DNA of 15,777 bases from CAZAQS01 sp964486825 (lineage in GTDB: Bacteria > Chloroflexota > Anaerolineae > Anaerolineales > UBA4823). The position numbers and the translations under genes are program-made. The notes beneath the pieces are model-generated. The model did not search any database. It was not told the origin of the DNA and saw nothing but the letters and a program-made list of their open reading frames with translations. Below, piece by piece: positions 9,868 to 15,709 of this stretch. The stretch's first letter is position 1; each line of letters opens with the position of its first letter. The stretch is taken from contig CAZAQS010000103.1 of NCBI GenBank assembly GCA_964486825.1, positions 1 to 15,777 on the forward strand, in the 5' to 3' direction.

Positions 9868-11043
9868 ATGGATAAACGTATTCGAGTTGGGCAGATCATT
9901 TACGGTTTTTCGATAGAAGGTCCGGGAGGTGGGATCGGACGCTTTGGGATCGACCTAAGTAAAGCGCTTGATCAGGACAGGTTTGAAGTGCTGCTGGTGG
10001 GATTATGGGACCGTGGCAGCCAGGCGGAAGTTAATAGGATCGAACAGCTCCGAGCTCAAGGTCTACAGGTTTTTACCGGAGCAGCATGGGACGAGGCAAA
10101 ACCGTATAAAAGCTTCTGGAAGTCCTATGGCAAAATCCGAAAAGTCTTTGCCCAGGAACCGCCGGACATTATCCACAGCCATTCGGAATTTGGGGATATC
10201 GCCGCCCTGCTGTTGAAAGTATATCTACGATCACCAAGCATTCTGCGATCCGTACATTACGGGTACCAGTTCGAGTGGCGCAAGCGACCACTTCGCCGAA
10301 TTCTATTAACCAACCTTCTGTACCCACTCATGTTCCGCCAGGAAATCGGGGTAAGCCGAAGCATCACTGAAAACCTGAACCGCCGAAGGTTAAGCAGGGG
10401 TGCGATCTGCATTCCTAATGCCATCGATCTGGAAAGATTCAGAAACCAACAAGTAGATCCGTTGGAGGTCAAAAAGGAGTTGGGGCTCGATCCGCGCGCC
10501 TGTCTGGTTGGTACGATTGGTCGATTAACAGAGCAGAAGGGATTCAGATATTTTATCGAAGCAATTCCATCCGTGCTGCAAGTACTGCCCGACACGCAAT
10601 TCCTGGTCATCGGTGAGGGAGAACTGGAAGTGGAATTGAAAGATCAATGCCAGCGATCAGGGATACTACCTAAAGTTGTATTCACGGGCCCTCGCACGGA
10701 CGTTGAAAGGCTGCTTCCCTGCCTTGACTTGTTTGTCTCGTCATCCCTGTGGGAGGGTTTGCCTACTGTGATATTGGAGAGCATGGCGGCTGGAGTGCCG
10801 GTCGTGGGGACCAGCATCCCTGGCACAATTGAGCTGATCCAGGACCAGGTAACGGGCTGGTTGGGGTCCCCAGGAGATTCCAAGGGCTTAGCGGCAGCCA
10901 TCCTGAGAGGCTTAGGCGATGCCAGCGCGAGAAACGAGGTCCGTATGCAAGCTCAAAAAGTAGTTGACAAGTTCTCGATCCAGTCAATTGCTGCTGAGCA
11001 CGAATTGTTATATTCTAAGATTGTGGCTCGAGGTCTACGGTAA
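9868..11043 (+). CDS. GT4-type glycosyltransferase with EX7E motif
   Basis: A 391-residue GT-B glycosyltransferase of normal GT4 length. The N-domain shows GGGIGRFGIDLSKAL (20-34), the glycine-rich loop and helix near the acceptor site, and DIIHSHSEFGDIAALL (100-115). The C-domain shows CIPNAIDLERF (181-191), GTIGRLTEQKGF (215-226), FLVIGEGE (245-252), VFTGPRTDV (271-279), and a textbook EX7E: Glu297 and Glu305 in SSLWEGLPTVILESMAAG. It would be an inverting-fold-independent, retaining-type transferase by family knowledge, acting on a lipid-linked acceptor in the cytoplasm. It begins one base after the pyruvyltransferase stop, with AGGTGA close to its ATG. Its last 29 bases overlap the convergent lipoprotein gene. 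It is the last gene of the operon on this strand. Confidence 0.88.
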   Translation: MDKRIRVGQIIYGFSIEGPGGGIGRFGIDLSKALDQDRFEVLLVGLWDRGSQAEVNRIEQLRAQGLQVFTGAAWDEAKPYKSFWKSYGKIRKVFAQEPPDIIHSHSEFGDIAALLLKVYLRSPSILRSVHYGYQFEWRKRPLRRILLTNLLYPLMFRQEIGVSRSITENLNRRRLSRGAICIPNAIDLERFRNQQVDPLEVKKELGLDPRACLVGTIGRLTEQKGFRYFIEAIPSVLQVLPDTQFLVIGEGELEVELKDQCQRSGILPKVVFTGPRTDVERLLPCLDLFVSSSLWEGLPTVILESMAAGVPVVGTSIPGTIELIQDQVTGWLGSPGDSKGLAAAILRGLGDASARNEVRMQAQKVVDKFSIQSIAAEHELLYSKIVARGLR

Positions 11044-11521
11044 GGCTACCCAGATCGGTTAGCTGACCGGCTGGGAAATTGTAAACCTTGGGTCTACCGG
11101 AAGTTTCCGGGATGATCACGTATCCATCGTAAAATTCTACGTTCCCCACCACCAGGACGTACTCTCCCGGTTCGATATTCGCAAAAGTAAACTGGCCTTC
11201 ATCATTGGTGATATCGCCAGGACTGAAAGCAGTGTCCAACAAGAATGCGCCATCCTCTCCATCACGATGCACTTCTGCCAGCCGGACGACTGTATTCTTA
11301 AGCGGCCCATTCGTTTTAGTGGTAATGACCTGACCTGTAACGGTTGCTTTTCCTGCCTCTGGTTCTACAGCAGGGAGGTCTGCCGTTGCTTGGGGCAAAG
11401 CCTCGAGCGAACCAGGCGTAAGCTCTGCTTTAGGATTCGTCTCGATCTGAGGGGAGGGCTGGCAACCCATCGCAAAAATGAGCAAAATGGCAACCCACAA
11501 GAAATTCAACTTTTTGTTCAT
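11015..11521 (-). CDS. Lipoprotein with carboxypeptidase-regulatory-like beta-sandwich
   Basis: The 168-residue product begins MNKKLNFLWVAILLIFAMGC, a lipoprotein signal with Cys20 as the likely lipidated residue. A low-complexity Pro/Glu-rich spacer (21-57) follows, then one compact beta domain (58-166): ATVTGQV (59-65), NTVVRLAEV (76-84), TNDEGQFTFANIEPGEYVLVVG (from 105). This is the pattern of carboxypeptidase-regulatory-like or transthyretin-like modules. I chose the ATG at 11521 rather than the one at 11569: TGGAGA lies seven bases upstream of it, the signal peptide starts there, and the predicted promoter spans the longer alternative. It is probably anchored on the outer membrane face; its function is unknown. 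Its 3' end overlaps the convergent glycosyltransferase gene by 29 bases, and it is divergent from the four-repeat secreted protein. Confidence 0.8.
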   Translation of the reverse strand: MNKKLNFLWVAILLIFAMGCQPSPQIETNPKAELTPGSLEALPQATADLPAVEPEAGKATVTGQVITTKTNGPLKNTVVRLAEVHRDGEDGAFLLDTAFSPGDITNDEGQFTFANIEPGEYVLVVGNVEFYDGYVIIPETSGRPKVYNFPAGQLTDLGSLTVDLEPQS

Positions 11522-11527
11522 ATCTAA

Positions 11528-11532
11528 TCTCC
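11528..11532 (-). promoter_or_regulatory. Ribosome binding site deciding the lipoprotein start
   Basis: GGAGA on the - strand lies six to seven bases before the ATG at 11521. The alternative upstream ATG at 11569 has no such site, so this supports the shorter protein, which begins directly with its signal peptide. Confidence 0.6.
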
Positions 11533-11580
11533 AATCGCTATTTATAACCCAGTAGAGGCTGAAATGCAATATTAGCGATT
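11533..11580. repeat. 8-base inverted repeat bracketing the lipoprotein promoter
   Basis: AATCGCTA at 11533-11540 and TAGCGATT at 11573-11580 are perfect inverted copies. They flank the predicted -35/-10 element almost exactly. A third heptamer AGCGATT lies at 11672-11678, at the edge of the 18-bp palindrome. The placement suits a repressor operator with two half sites, but no binding protein can be named. Confidence 0.45.
11541..11569 (-). promoter_or_regulatory. Sigma70-like promoter of the lipoprotein gene
   Basis: On the - strand, TTGCAT (11569-11564) is followed after 17 bases by TATAAA (11546-11541). The predicted transcript start, near 11534, leaves a 12-13-base leader holding the ribosome site. 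The -10 matches five of six consensus bases; the -35 is weaker. The whole element is bracketed by an 8-base inverted repeat. Confidence 0.5.
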
Positions 11581-11654
11581 TAAGTGGGGGAACAGAAGAG
11601 CATATTTTATCTTTTGGCTATGAATATTTGGTCACATGGAGGCTTAATCCGGCA

Positions 11655-11672
11655 TTAACCCATATGGGTTAA
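11655..11672. repeat. Perfect 18-bp palindrome, candidate operator
   Basis: TTAACCCATATGGGTTAA is fully self-complementary with its centre between 11663 and 11664. It lies midway between the two divergent promoters, about 90-100 bases from each. A run of six T follows five bases later, so it could form a 7-bp hairpin resembling a weak terminator. However, no transcript from the left is known to need ending here, and an operator is the more natural reading. Confidence 0.45.
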
Positions 11673-11757
11673 GCGATTTTTTAGGCTGAAGACCTAATTT
11701 GTTTGAACCATTCGTTCATTGATTGGAACAAGCTGGCATAATACCTCTTAAGGGTTA

Positions 11758-11786
11758 TTGTACCGGCAATAGGTAGTCTATATAAT
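11758..11786 (+). promoter_or_regulatory. Promoter of the four-repeat secreted protein
   Basis: TTGTAC (11758-11763), a 17-base spacer and a perfect TATAAT (11781-11786) form a sigma70-like promoter. The predicted transcript start near 11793 gives a leader of about 56 bases before the ATG at 11849. The -35 matches only its first three consensus bases. Confidence 0.6.
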
Positions 11787-11833
11787 GTATTCATCCTGCT
11801 AATTAAATTAAGCCGAGGATAGCAAACTCTACT

Positions 11834-11840
11834 AGGAGGT
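11834..11840 (+). promoter_or_regulatory. Strong Shine-Dalgarno site
   Basis: AGGAGGT, the full consensus, lies eight bases before the ATG at 11849. It is the strongest ribosome binding site in the window. Most operon genes here have none or a weak one. It fixes the start codon and suggests high expression. Confidence 0.85.
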
Positions 11841-11848
11841 TCGATCTA

Positions 11849-13282
11849 ATGAAAATAAAGCTCTTTACACTCCTCACCATCCTGGCGATTGCCCTTGCGG
11901 GTATCGCCCCCAGCCCAGCAGTAGCACAAGCCTACAATACCAGCTTCACAACCTCAATCACTTATCAAAACGTTGATACGGTTGCCACGTCGAGCTTGCA
12001 GATCCACTTCTATGCCAGTCCGACCACCACGACGCCCATAACGATAAACCGCCCCAACCTGCCTGCCGGGGCCGGTACATCCGTCTTCCTTGGGTCGCTC
12101 AGCGAGATCGATGGCAACTTCCGTGGTTCGGCTATCATGACCTCAGACCGGCTCCTGGTTGCCACCCTGGTCCAGGTCCCGCAATCAGACGTCGTGAGAA
12201 ACCGGCCTCTATCGAATGGCTTTTTCAATGGCGCTCCCCAGGCCCTGATCGCCACAGTTCTTAAAAACACCTTCAATACCAACTCGGTCTTCTCCGTTCA
12301 AAATACGGACAGCGAGGTGAACAATATCACCATCCGTTTCTACAACACCAGCGCCACCTTGGTGCATACGATGACCGCGGATCTACAACCAGGGGCTTCT
12401 ACACAGGTAGATGCAGGCCAGGTTGCTGAATTGGGAGCCAGCTTCAATGGCGCGGCTGTCGTGACTGCACGGAGAGCAGGCGCTACCACCGACAACGGTA
12501 ATATCGTTGCCACCTCCCTGGAGCTCTCAACCAACGCTACCGCAGCCTCTGCCTTTGAGGGTGTTACCGAGGGAGCCCAGACCATCTATATGGCCTCCGC
12601 CCTATGCAATGCTTTTGGCGGCTACAATAGCTCTTATGCTATCCAAAACACAAATCTGTCCACAGCTACCAACGTCACCGTTGCATACAGCAATGGCGCC
12701 ACCGAGACCAAGAACATCGGTCCTGGAGCAAAACAGAGCTTCATCACCTGTGAAGCTTCTGGCATGGCGAGCGACTTCAGTGGCTCGGCCACCATCACAA
12801 GCACCGCCACAGACGTGGTAGCGATCGGAAAGGTATTCGGCTTGGGTGTTTCTTCTGCCTTCCTGGGCGACTTCTCAGGCTCTCCCAGGTTAGCCCTGCC
12901 CTACGTCCGCTGGTCACAGACACAGTACGAGACCGGCGCCCGGCAGCGGGCCTTTATCGCCATCCAGAACGTGGGCGGCGCTCAAATCCCTGCTAACGCT
13001 CTACGGATCCTGTACAAGGACAAGGACGGTGCTACTGTTGTCACCCACACCTTCAACCAGGCCATTGGCGTTGGCGCAAAAGTCAACTCTAACCCATTCA
13101 TTAATGGAGATGCGGCCGCAGCAGAATTCGGCTACTATACTGACGGGACCTTCGGCGGCAGCGCCGTGATTGAGTGCACCGCTCCAAGCTGCGAAGTTGT
13201 GGCTGTGGTCCGTGTACAATCCCGTGTCCCGGCTGCTGGCCAGACCGTCGGCGAAGACTACAACGGCATCCCCATCCCGTAG
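11849..13282 (+). CDS. Secreted protein of four tandem 'QNT' beta repeats
   Basis: The 477-residue product starts with a Sec signal peptide (Lys2/Lys4, hydrophobic 5-20, cleavage probably after AVA at 26 or AQA at 28). The mature protein has four divergent repeats of about 75-95 residues: roughly 31-113, 143-225, 258-330 and 365-458. Each starts with a strand ending QNV or QNT (SITYQNV, FSVQNT, YAIQNT, IAIQNV), continues through a [FY]Y-type strand, a P/A-G-A turn, then F-x-G-[SA]-A, and a strand containing V[AV]. This suggests four beta-sandwich domains. Cys253/Cys301 and Cys443/Cys448 might form disulfides. There is no TM anchor, sorting motif or catalytic motif that I recognise, so a structural, adhesive or surface-layer role is a guess. 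It has its own promoter, a perfect -10, a full ribosome site and a terminator, so it is a monocistronic and probably abundant product. Confidence 0.8.
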   Translation: MKIKLFTLLTILAIALAGIAPSPAVAQAYNTSFTTSITYQNVDTVATSSLQIHFYASPTTTTPITINRPNLPAGAGTSVFLGSLSEIDGNFRGSAIMTSDRLLVATLVQVPQSDVVRNRPLSNGFFNGAPQALIATVLKNTFNTNSVFSVQNTDSEVNNITIRFYNTSATLVHTMTADLQPGASTQVDAGQVAELGASFNGAAVVTARRAGATTDNGNIVATSLELSTNATAASAFEGVTEGAQTIYMASALCNAFGGYNSSYAIQNTNLSTATNVTVAYSNGATETKNIGPGAKQSFITCEASGMASDFSGSATITSTATDVVAIGKVFGLGVSSAFLGDFSGSPRLALPYVRWSQTQYETGARQRAFIAIQNVGGAQIPANALRILYKDKDGATVVTHTFNQAIGVGAKVNSNPFINGDAAAAEFGYYTDGTFGGSAVIECTAPSCEVVAVVRVQSRVPAAGQTVGEDYNGIPIP

Positions 13283-13330
13283 TAATTGGAAAGTACTATC
13301 CCGGTAAGCAGACAATTCGTGAACGGTAGT

Positions 13331-13361
13331 AAGTGGAGCCTGAAAATCAGGCTCCACTTTT
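13331..13361 (+). terminator. Rho-independent terminator of the secreted protein gene
   Basis: A perfect 12-bp stem (AAGTGGAGCCTG at 13331-13342 with CAGGCTCCACTT at 13348-13359) closes a five-base AAAAT loop and runs into TTTT. It lies 49 bases after the stop codon at 13282. The T run is short, but the stem is strong. Confidence 0.85.
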
Positions 13362-13501
13362 ATGTGCGTGCTCTACCTGCATTGCAACCGAAGGTCCACC
13401 ATAGGGTAAAATTATGCTCGTGTTGGGTAAGCCCCTTGCTCCCTTCAAATCCTTACGACTTATTTGAAAATTTTGTCTTCGATTCCAGGGTTTCCAGATA
13501 G

Positions 13502-14215
13502 ATGAGCATATATTCAAAAGTAAACAACTCGATCGCCTTTCTTAAACTTGCTCGCATCCATCCACGACTCCTGTACACAGCCTGGAGCGCTAAGAAAAAC
13601 GGGAAGACCTATCTGAATTATTCCAAGCTTTTTAGCCTGGCTGAAAGTTATCATTTATCAAGGAAAAGGATTAACGAGCCCTTGTGTGTAGCAGAATTTG
13701 GTGTGGGAATGGGAGGTAGCGCTACGGTTTTAGGCTGGCTTGTTGGACGTTATGGGGGCAGGCTATCCCTTTACGACGTCTTCGGACAAATCCCCCCTCC
13801 TTCAGAGACGGATGGGGAAGAAGCCAGCAACAGGTTTCATAAGATTGTTACTTCCGAGGATCCCGACCGCTACTATGGAAATATCCCTAATTTAATAGAT
13901 TTGATCCGGGAAAATTTAGAAAAAGTTTGCCAGCCTGAACAGATCCAGTTCGTCCAGGGAAGGTATGAAGAGACCCTCCCGAGTGAGAAGGCCGGTTTTT
14001 TTCATCTTGTACACGTAGATTGCGATTGGTACGAAAGTACCCAGGCTGTCTTTGACTTCTTGAAAGATCACCTGGCCCCAGGGGGGATCATACAATTAGA
14101 TGATTATGCTTATTGGCCTGGACCAAAAATGGTTTTCGATCAAGCCAGGTGGCTTCAAGGAGCAAGAACGAGGTTGGTAGAAGGGGCTTTGGTTATCGAT
14201 ACAATAACGATCTAA
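13502..14215 (+). CDS. TylF-like SAM-dependent O-methyltransferase
   Basis: A 237-residue class I methyltransferase. Residues 63-73 (VAEFGVGMGGS) form the glycine-rich SAM-binding loop. YDVFGQIP (91-98) lies near the second strand. LVHVDCDWYESTQAVFDFL (from 169) and PGGIIQLDDYAYWPG (193-207) match the macrocin O-methyltransferase (TylF/MycF) pattern, in which acidic residues such as Asp173, Asp200 and Asp201 hold Mg2+. Family members methylate sugar hydroxyls, and relatives occur in surface-glycan clusters, so a glycan or sugar-nucleotide substrate is plausible but not shown. The in-frame TAG at 13499-13501 directly precedes the ATG at 13502, fixing it as the first possible start. No good Shine-Dalgarno is visible. 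Its base composition is somewhat more AT-rich than the repeat protein before it. It is separated from the glycan operon by two unrelated-looking genes. Confidence 0.75.
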   Translation: MSIYSKVNNSIAFLKLARIHPRLLYTAWSAKKNGKTYLNYSKLFSLAESYHLSRKRINEPLCVAEFGVGMGGSATVLGWLVGRYGGRLSLYDVFGQIPPPSETDGEEASNRFHKIVTSEDPDRYYGNIPNLIDLIRENLEKVCQPEQIQFVQGRYEETLPSEKAGFFHLVHVDCDWYESTQAVFDFLKDHLAPGGIIQLDDYAYWPGPKMVFDQARWLQGARTRLVEGALVIDTITI

Positions 14216-14267
14216 TCAGGGAGATACATTCCATCAGATAAGGAGCTGCTTTCCTGGAAGCCTCAAT

Positions 14268-15602
14268 TTATTTAACGATAACCGGGATGGAGATGGTATA
14301 CATAAACTGGTAAGCCTGGTTTTGTCCTGTGGGGATCTGATCGAGCTGTCCACCAATTGAAAACAAATTAATCCCCAGGGGTACCAGCCCTAAATTGGCC
14401 CCTCTTGGATAGACAGGCTCCTGCATGTACTGCCATTGATCTAAGTGGGGAAAATATGCCATGGGCGAGGGTTGGTTAGTGGCCTCGGTCTGCCCCCCGA
14501 TTACTTGAATAATATCGCCAACACTGACAACACCCATGCCATAGCGACCATCGGGCATCGGCTCACCTTGATCCCAGGGGTTCTCGCCTTCCCGGTCCGG
14601 CAGGTAAATCTCATTATTTGTTAGGGCACTCACGCCATCATTGCCACCAAGGATGTAAATCTTGCCGCCCACCACAGCAGCACCTGAGTAGGCGCGCTGG
14701 CTTGGCATGGATGTAAGCGTCTTCCAGCTATCCTGGTTTGGATCATATTGAAGGACGGTGTCCAGGTACCTTTCACCATCCCAACCCCCAAAAACAAACA
14801 GGCGTCCTTCAAAAGCCACCATCGAATAAGCGCTCATTGGGGTTGGGAGGTCTGCCATGCGAGTCCATTCATCCTGGCGCGGGTCGTATACTTCCAGGAC
14901 ATTCGTCAATGAACCAGAAGCTGTACGCCCGCCGGGAATATACATCAATCCCCCGATCAACGCGCCGGCAATATCGTGAACCGGAACAGGCTTCGGGGAA
15001 AGCTGCACCCAATCGTCCTCTTCAGGGCTATAGCGTTCCAACACTCCGGTGACTTCTGTGGCAGTTTTTCCGGCGGCTGCATAGATATAGTTCTCATATG
15101 CAACTACGGCCAATCCACTGCGCGGGGTGGGCATTTCGGCAAGTTGTCGCCAATTGGGAGCAGGCGTAGTTGTTGGTGAAGGGGGAACCTGGGCGGAGGA
15201 GGTGGGTAAAAACCCACCGGAGGAGCGTACCAGGAGAAATGCAACAACCAGTACCAATACCAGCGCGGCTGAGATAGGGAGCAGGTAACTTAAAGAACGT
15301 TGCACCGCAAGTGGCTGCCCTTCGAGATCAGCACTCGATCCATTTTCCGGAGCCTCCAGAAGCTCTGCTTGTGCAAGCTCCTGGACGAGACCCGTACGGA
15401 CAGCAAATAACGCAGCCTCGGTGCGGGAAGCAGCCCCAACTTTTGCGAAGATGTTTCGAAGATGCACTTTAACCGTGTTGGTGCTAATGGTTAACTGATG
15501 AGCAATTTCTTTATTGCTCGCTCCGGTTGCAACAAGTTTTAAAATTTCGAGCTCCCGCTCGCTTAATTCTGCATATTCTGCAGGCTTATCTGTTTCCAGC
15601 AT
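14268..15602 (-). CDS. Membrane-tethered LuxR-type regulator with six-blade Kelch propeller
   Basis: The 444-residue protein reads as a complete one-component signalling device. Residues 12-71 are a GerE/LuxR HTH: LSERELEILKLVATGASNKE then TNTVKVHLRNIFAKV. Residues 107-125 form a single TM helix. Residues 130-150 are a Pro/Thr/Ser-rich linker. Residues 151-437 hold six Kelch repeats, each with a small-hydrophobic strand, a GG or AG pair (for example YIPGG 221-225, FVFGG 269-273, YILGG 316-320, QVIGG 366-370) and a Y-x-P-x-x-x-x-W end (190-198, 239-246, 286-293). The HTH would sit in the cytoplasm and the propeller outside. This resembles the ToxR/CadC layout but with a NarL-family HTH, which is normally C-terminal. 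There is no receiver or kinase domain. An in-frame TGA (15608-15606) two codons before the ATG fixes the start. Its target genes and ligand are unknown; the glycan operon is a possible target. Confidence 0.85.
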   Translation of the reverse strand: MLETDKPAEYAELSERELEILKLVATGASNKEIAHQLTISTNTVKVHLRNIFAKVGAASRTEAALFAVRTGLVQELAQAELLEAPENGSSADLEGQPLAVQRSLSYLLPISAALVLVLVVAFLLVRSSGGFLPTSSAQVPPSPTTTPAPNWRQLAEMPTPRSGLAVVAYENYIYAAAGKTATEVTGVLERYSPEEDDWVQLSPKPVPVHDIAGALIGGLMYIPGGRTASGSLTNVLEVYDPRQDEWTRMADLPTPMSAYSMVAFEGRLFVFGGWDGERYLDTVLQYDPNQDSWKTLTSMPSQRAYSGAAVVGGKIYILGGNDGVSALTNNEIYLPDREGENPWDQGEPMPDGRYGMGVVSVGDIIQVIGGQTEATNQPSPMAYFPHLDQWQYMQEPVYPRGANLGLVPLGINLFSIGGQLDQIPTGQNQAYQFMYTISIPVIVK

Positions 15603-15608
15603 GGGTCA

Positions 15609-15637
15609 AGTATATACGAGACGAAAAGGTCTAGCAA
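15609..15637 (-). promoter_or_regulatory. Promoter of the Kelch-LuxR gene, probably leaderless
   Basis: On the - strand, TTGCTA (15637-15632), a 17-base spacer and TATACT (15614-15609) form a good sigma70-like promoter. Seven bases downstream of the -10 is the A of the ATG itself (15602). No Shine-Dalgarno lies between the -10 and the ATG (TGACCC). The transcript is therefore predicted to start at or within a base or two of the start codon. Confidence 0.6.
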
Positions 15638-15665
15638 GTACAATATCCAAGTCTACCCGTTTTCC

Positions 15666-15694
15666 TCGACATCTCACCCTCAGATAGCAATAAT
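15666..15694 (+). promoter_or_regulatory. Promoter of the tRNA-Gly gene
   Basis: TCGACA (15666-15671), 17 bases, then AATAAT (15689-15694); each box matches the sigma70 consensus at five of six positions. The predicted start near 15701 is about nine bases before the mature tRNA 5' end at 15710. It is divergent from the Kelch-LuxR promoter, with 28 bases between the two -35 boxes. Confidence 0.55.
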
Positions 15695-15709
15695 CCCTCA
15701 TGTCATTAA

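Larger units (their letters stand above)
11522..11848. other. Divergent intergenic region between lipoprotein and secreted-protein genes
   Basis: This 327-base AT-richer stretch separates two divergently transcribed genes for exported proteins. It holds one promoter per side (11541-11569 on -, 11758-11786 on +), an inverted repeat around the first promoter, a perfect palindrome near the middle and a strong ribosome binding site at the right end. I see no convincing ORF or RNA gene in it. From about 11581 to 11650 and from 11680 to 11757 nothing specific stands out. Confidence 0.7.

Noticed and set aside
11049..11075. A hairpin just after the glycosyltransferase stop as operon terminator
   Set aside because: The stem is interrupted (5 bp, internal loop, 4 bp), lies in the lipoprotein coding sequence and lacks a T run.
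13382..13412. TTGCAA ... TAAAAT as promoter for the methyltransferase
   Set aside because: The spacer is 19 bases, and no other support such as a ribosome site follows. It is too weak to list as a feature.
13286..13501. A 71-codon open frame after the repeat protein
   Set aside because: It runs straight through the strong terminator hairpin, has no ribosome site and has no recognisable protein features.
14216..14267. A shared terminator between the convergent methyltransferase and regulator genes
   Set aside because: I find only very short stems and no clear T run in these 52 bases.
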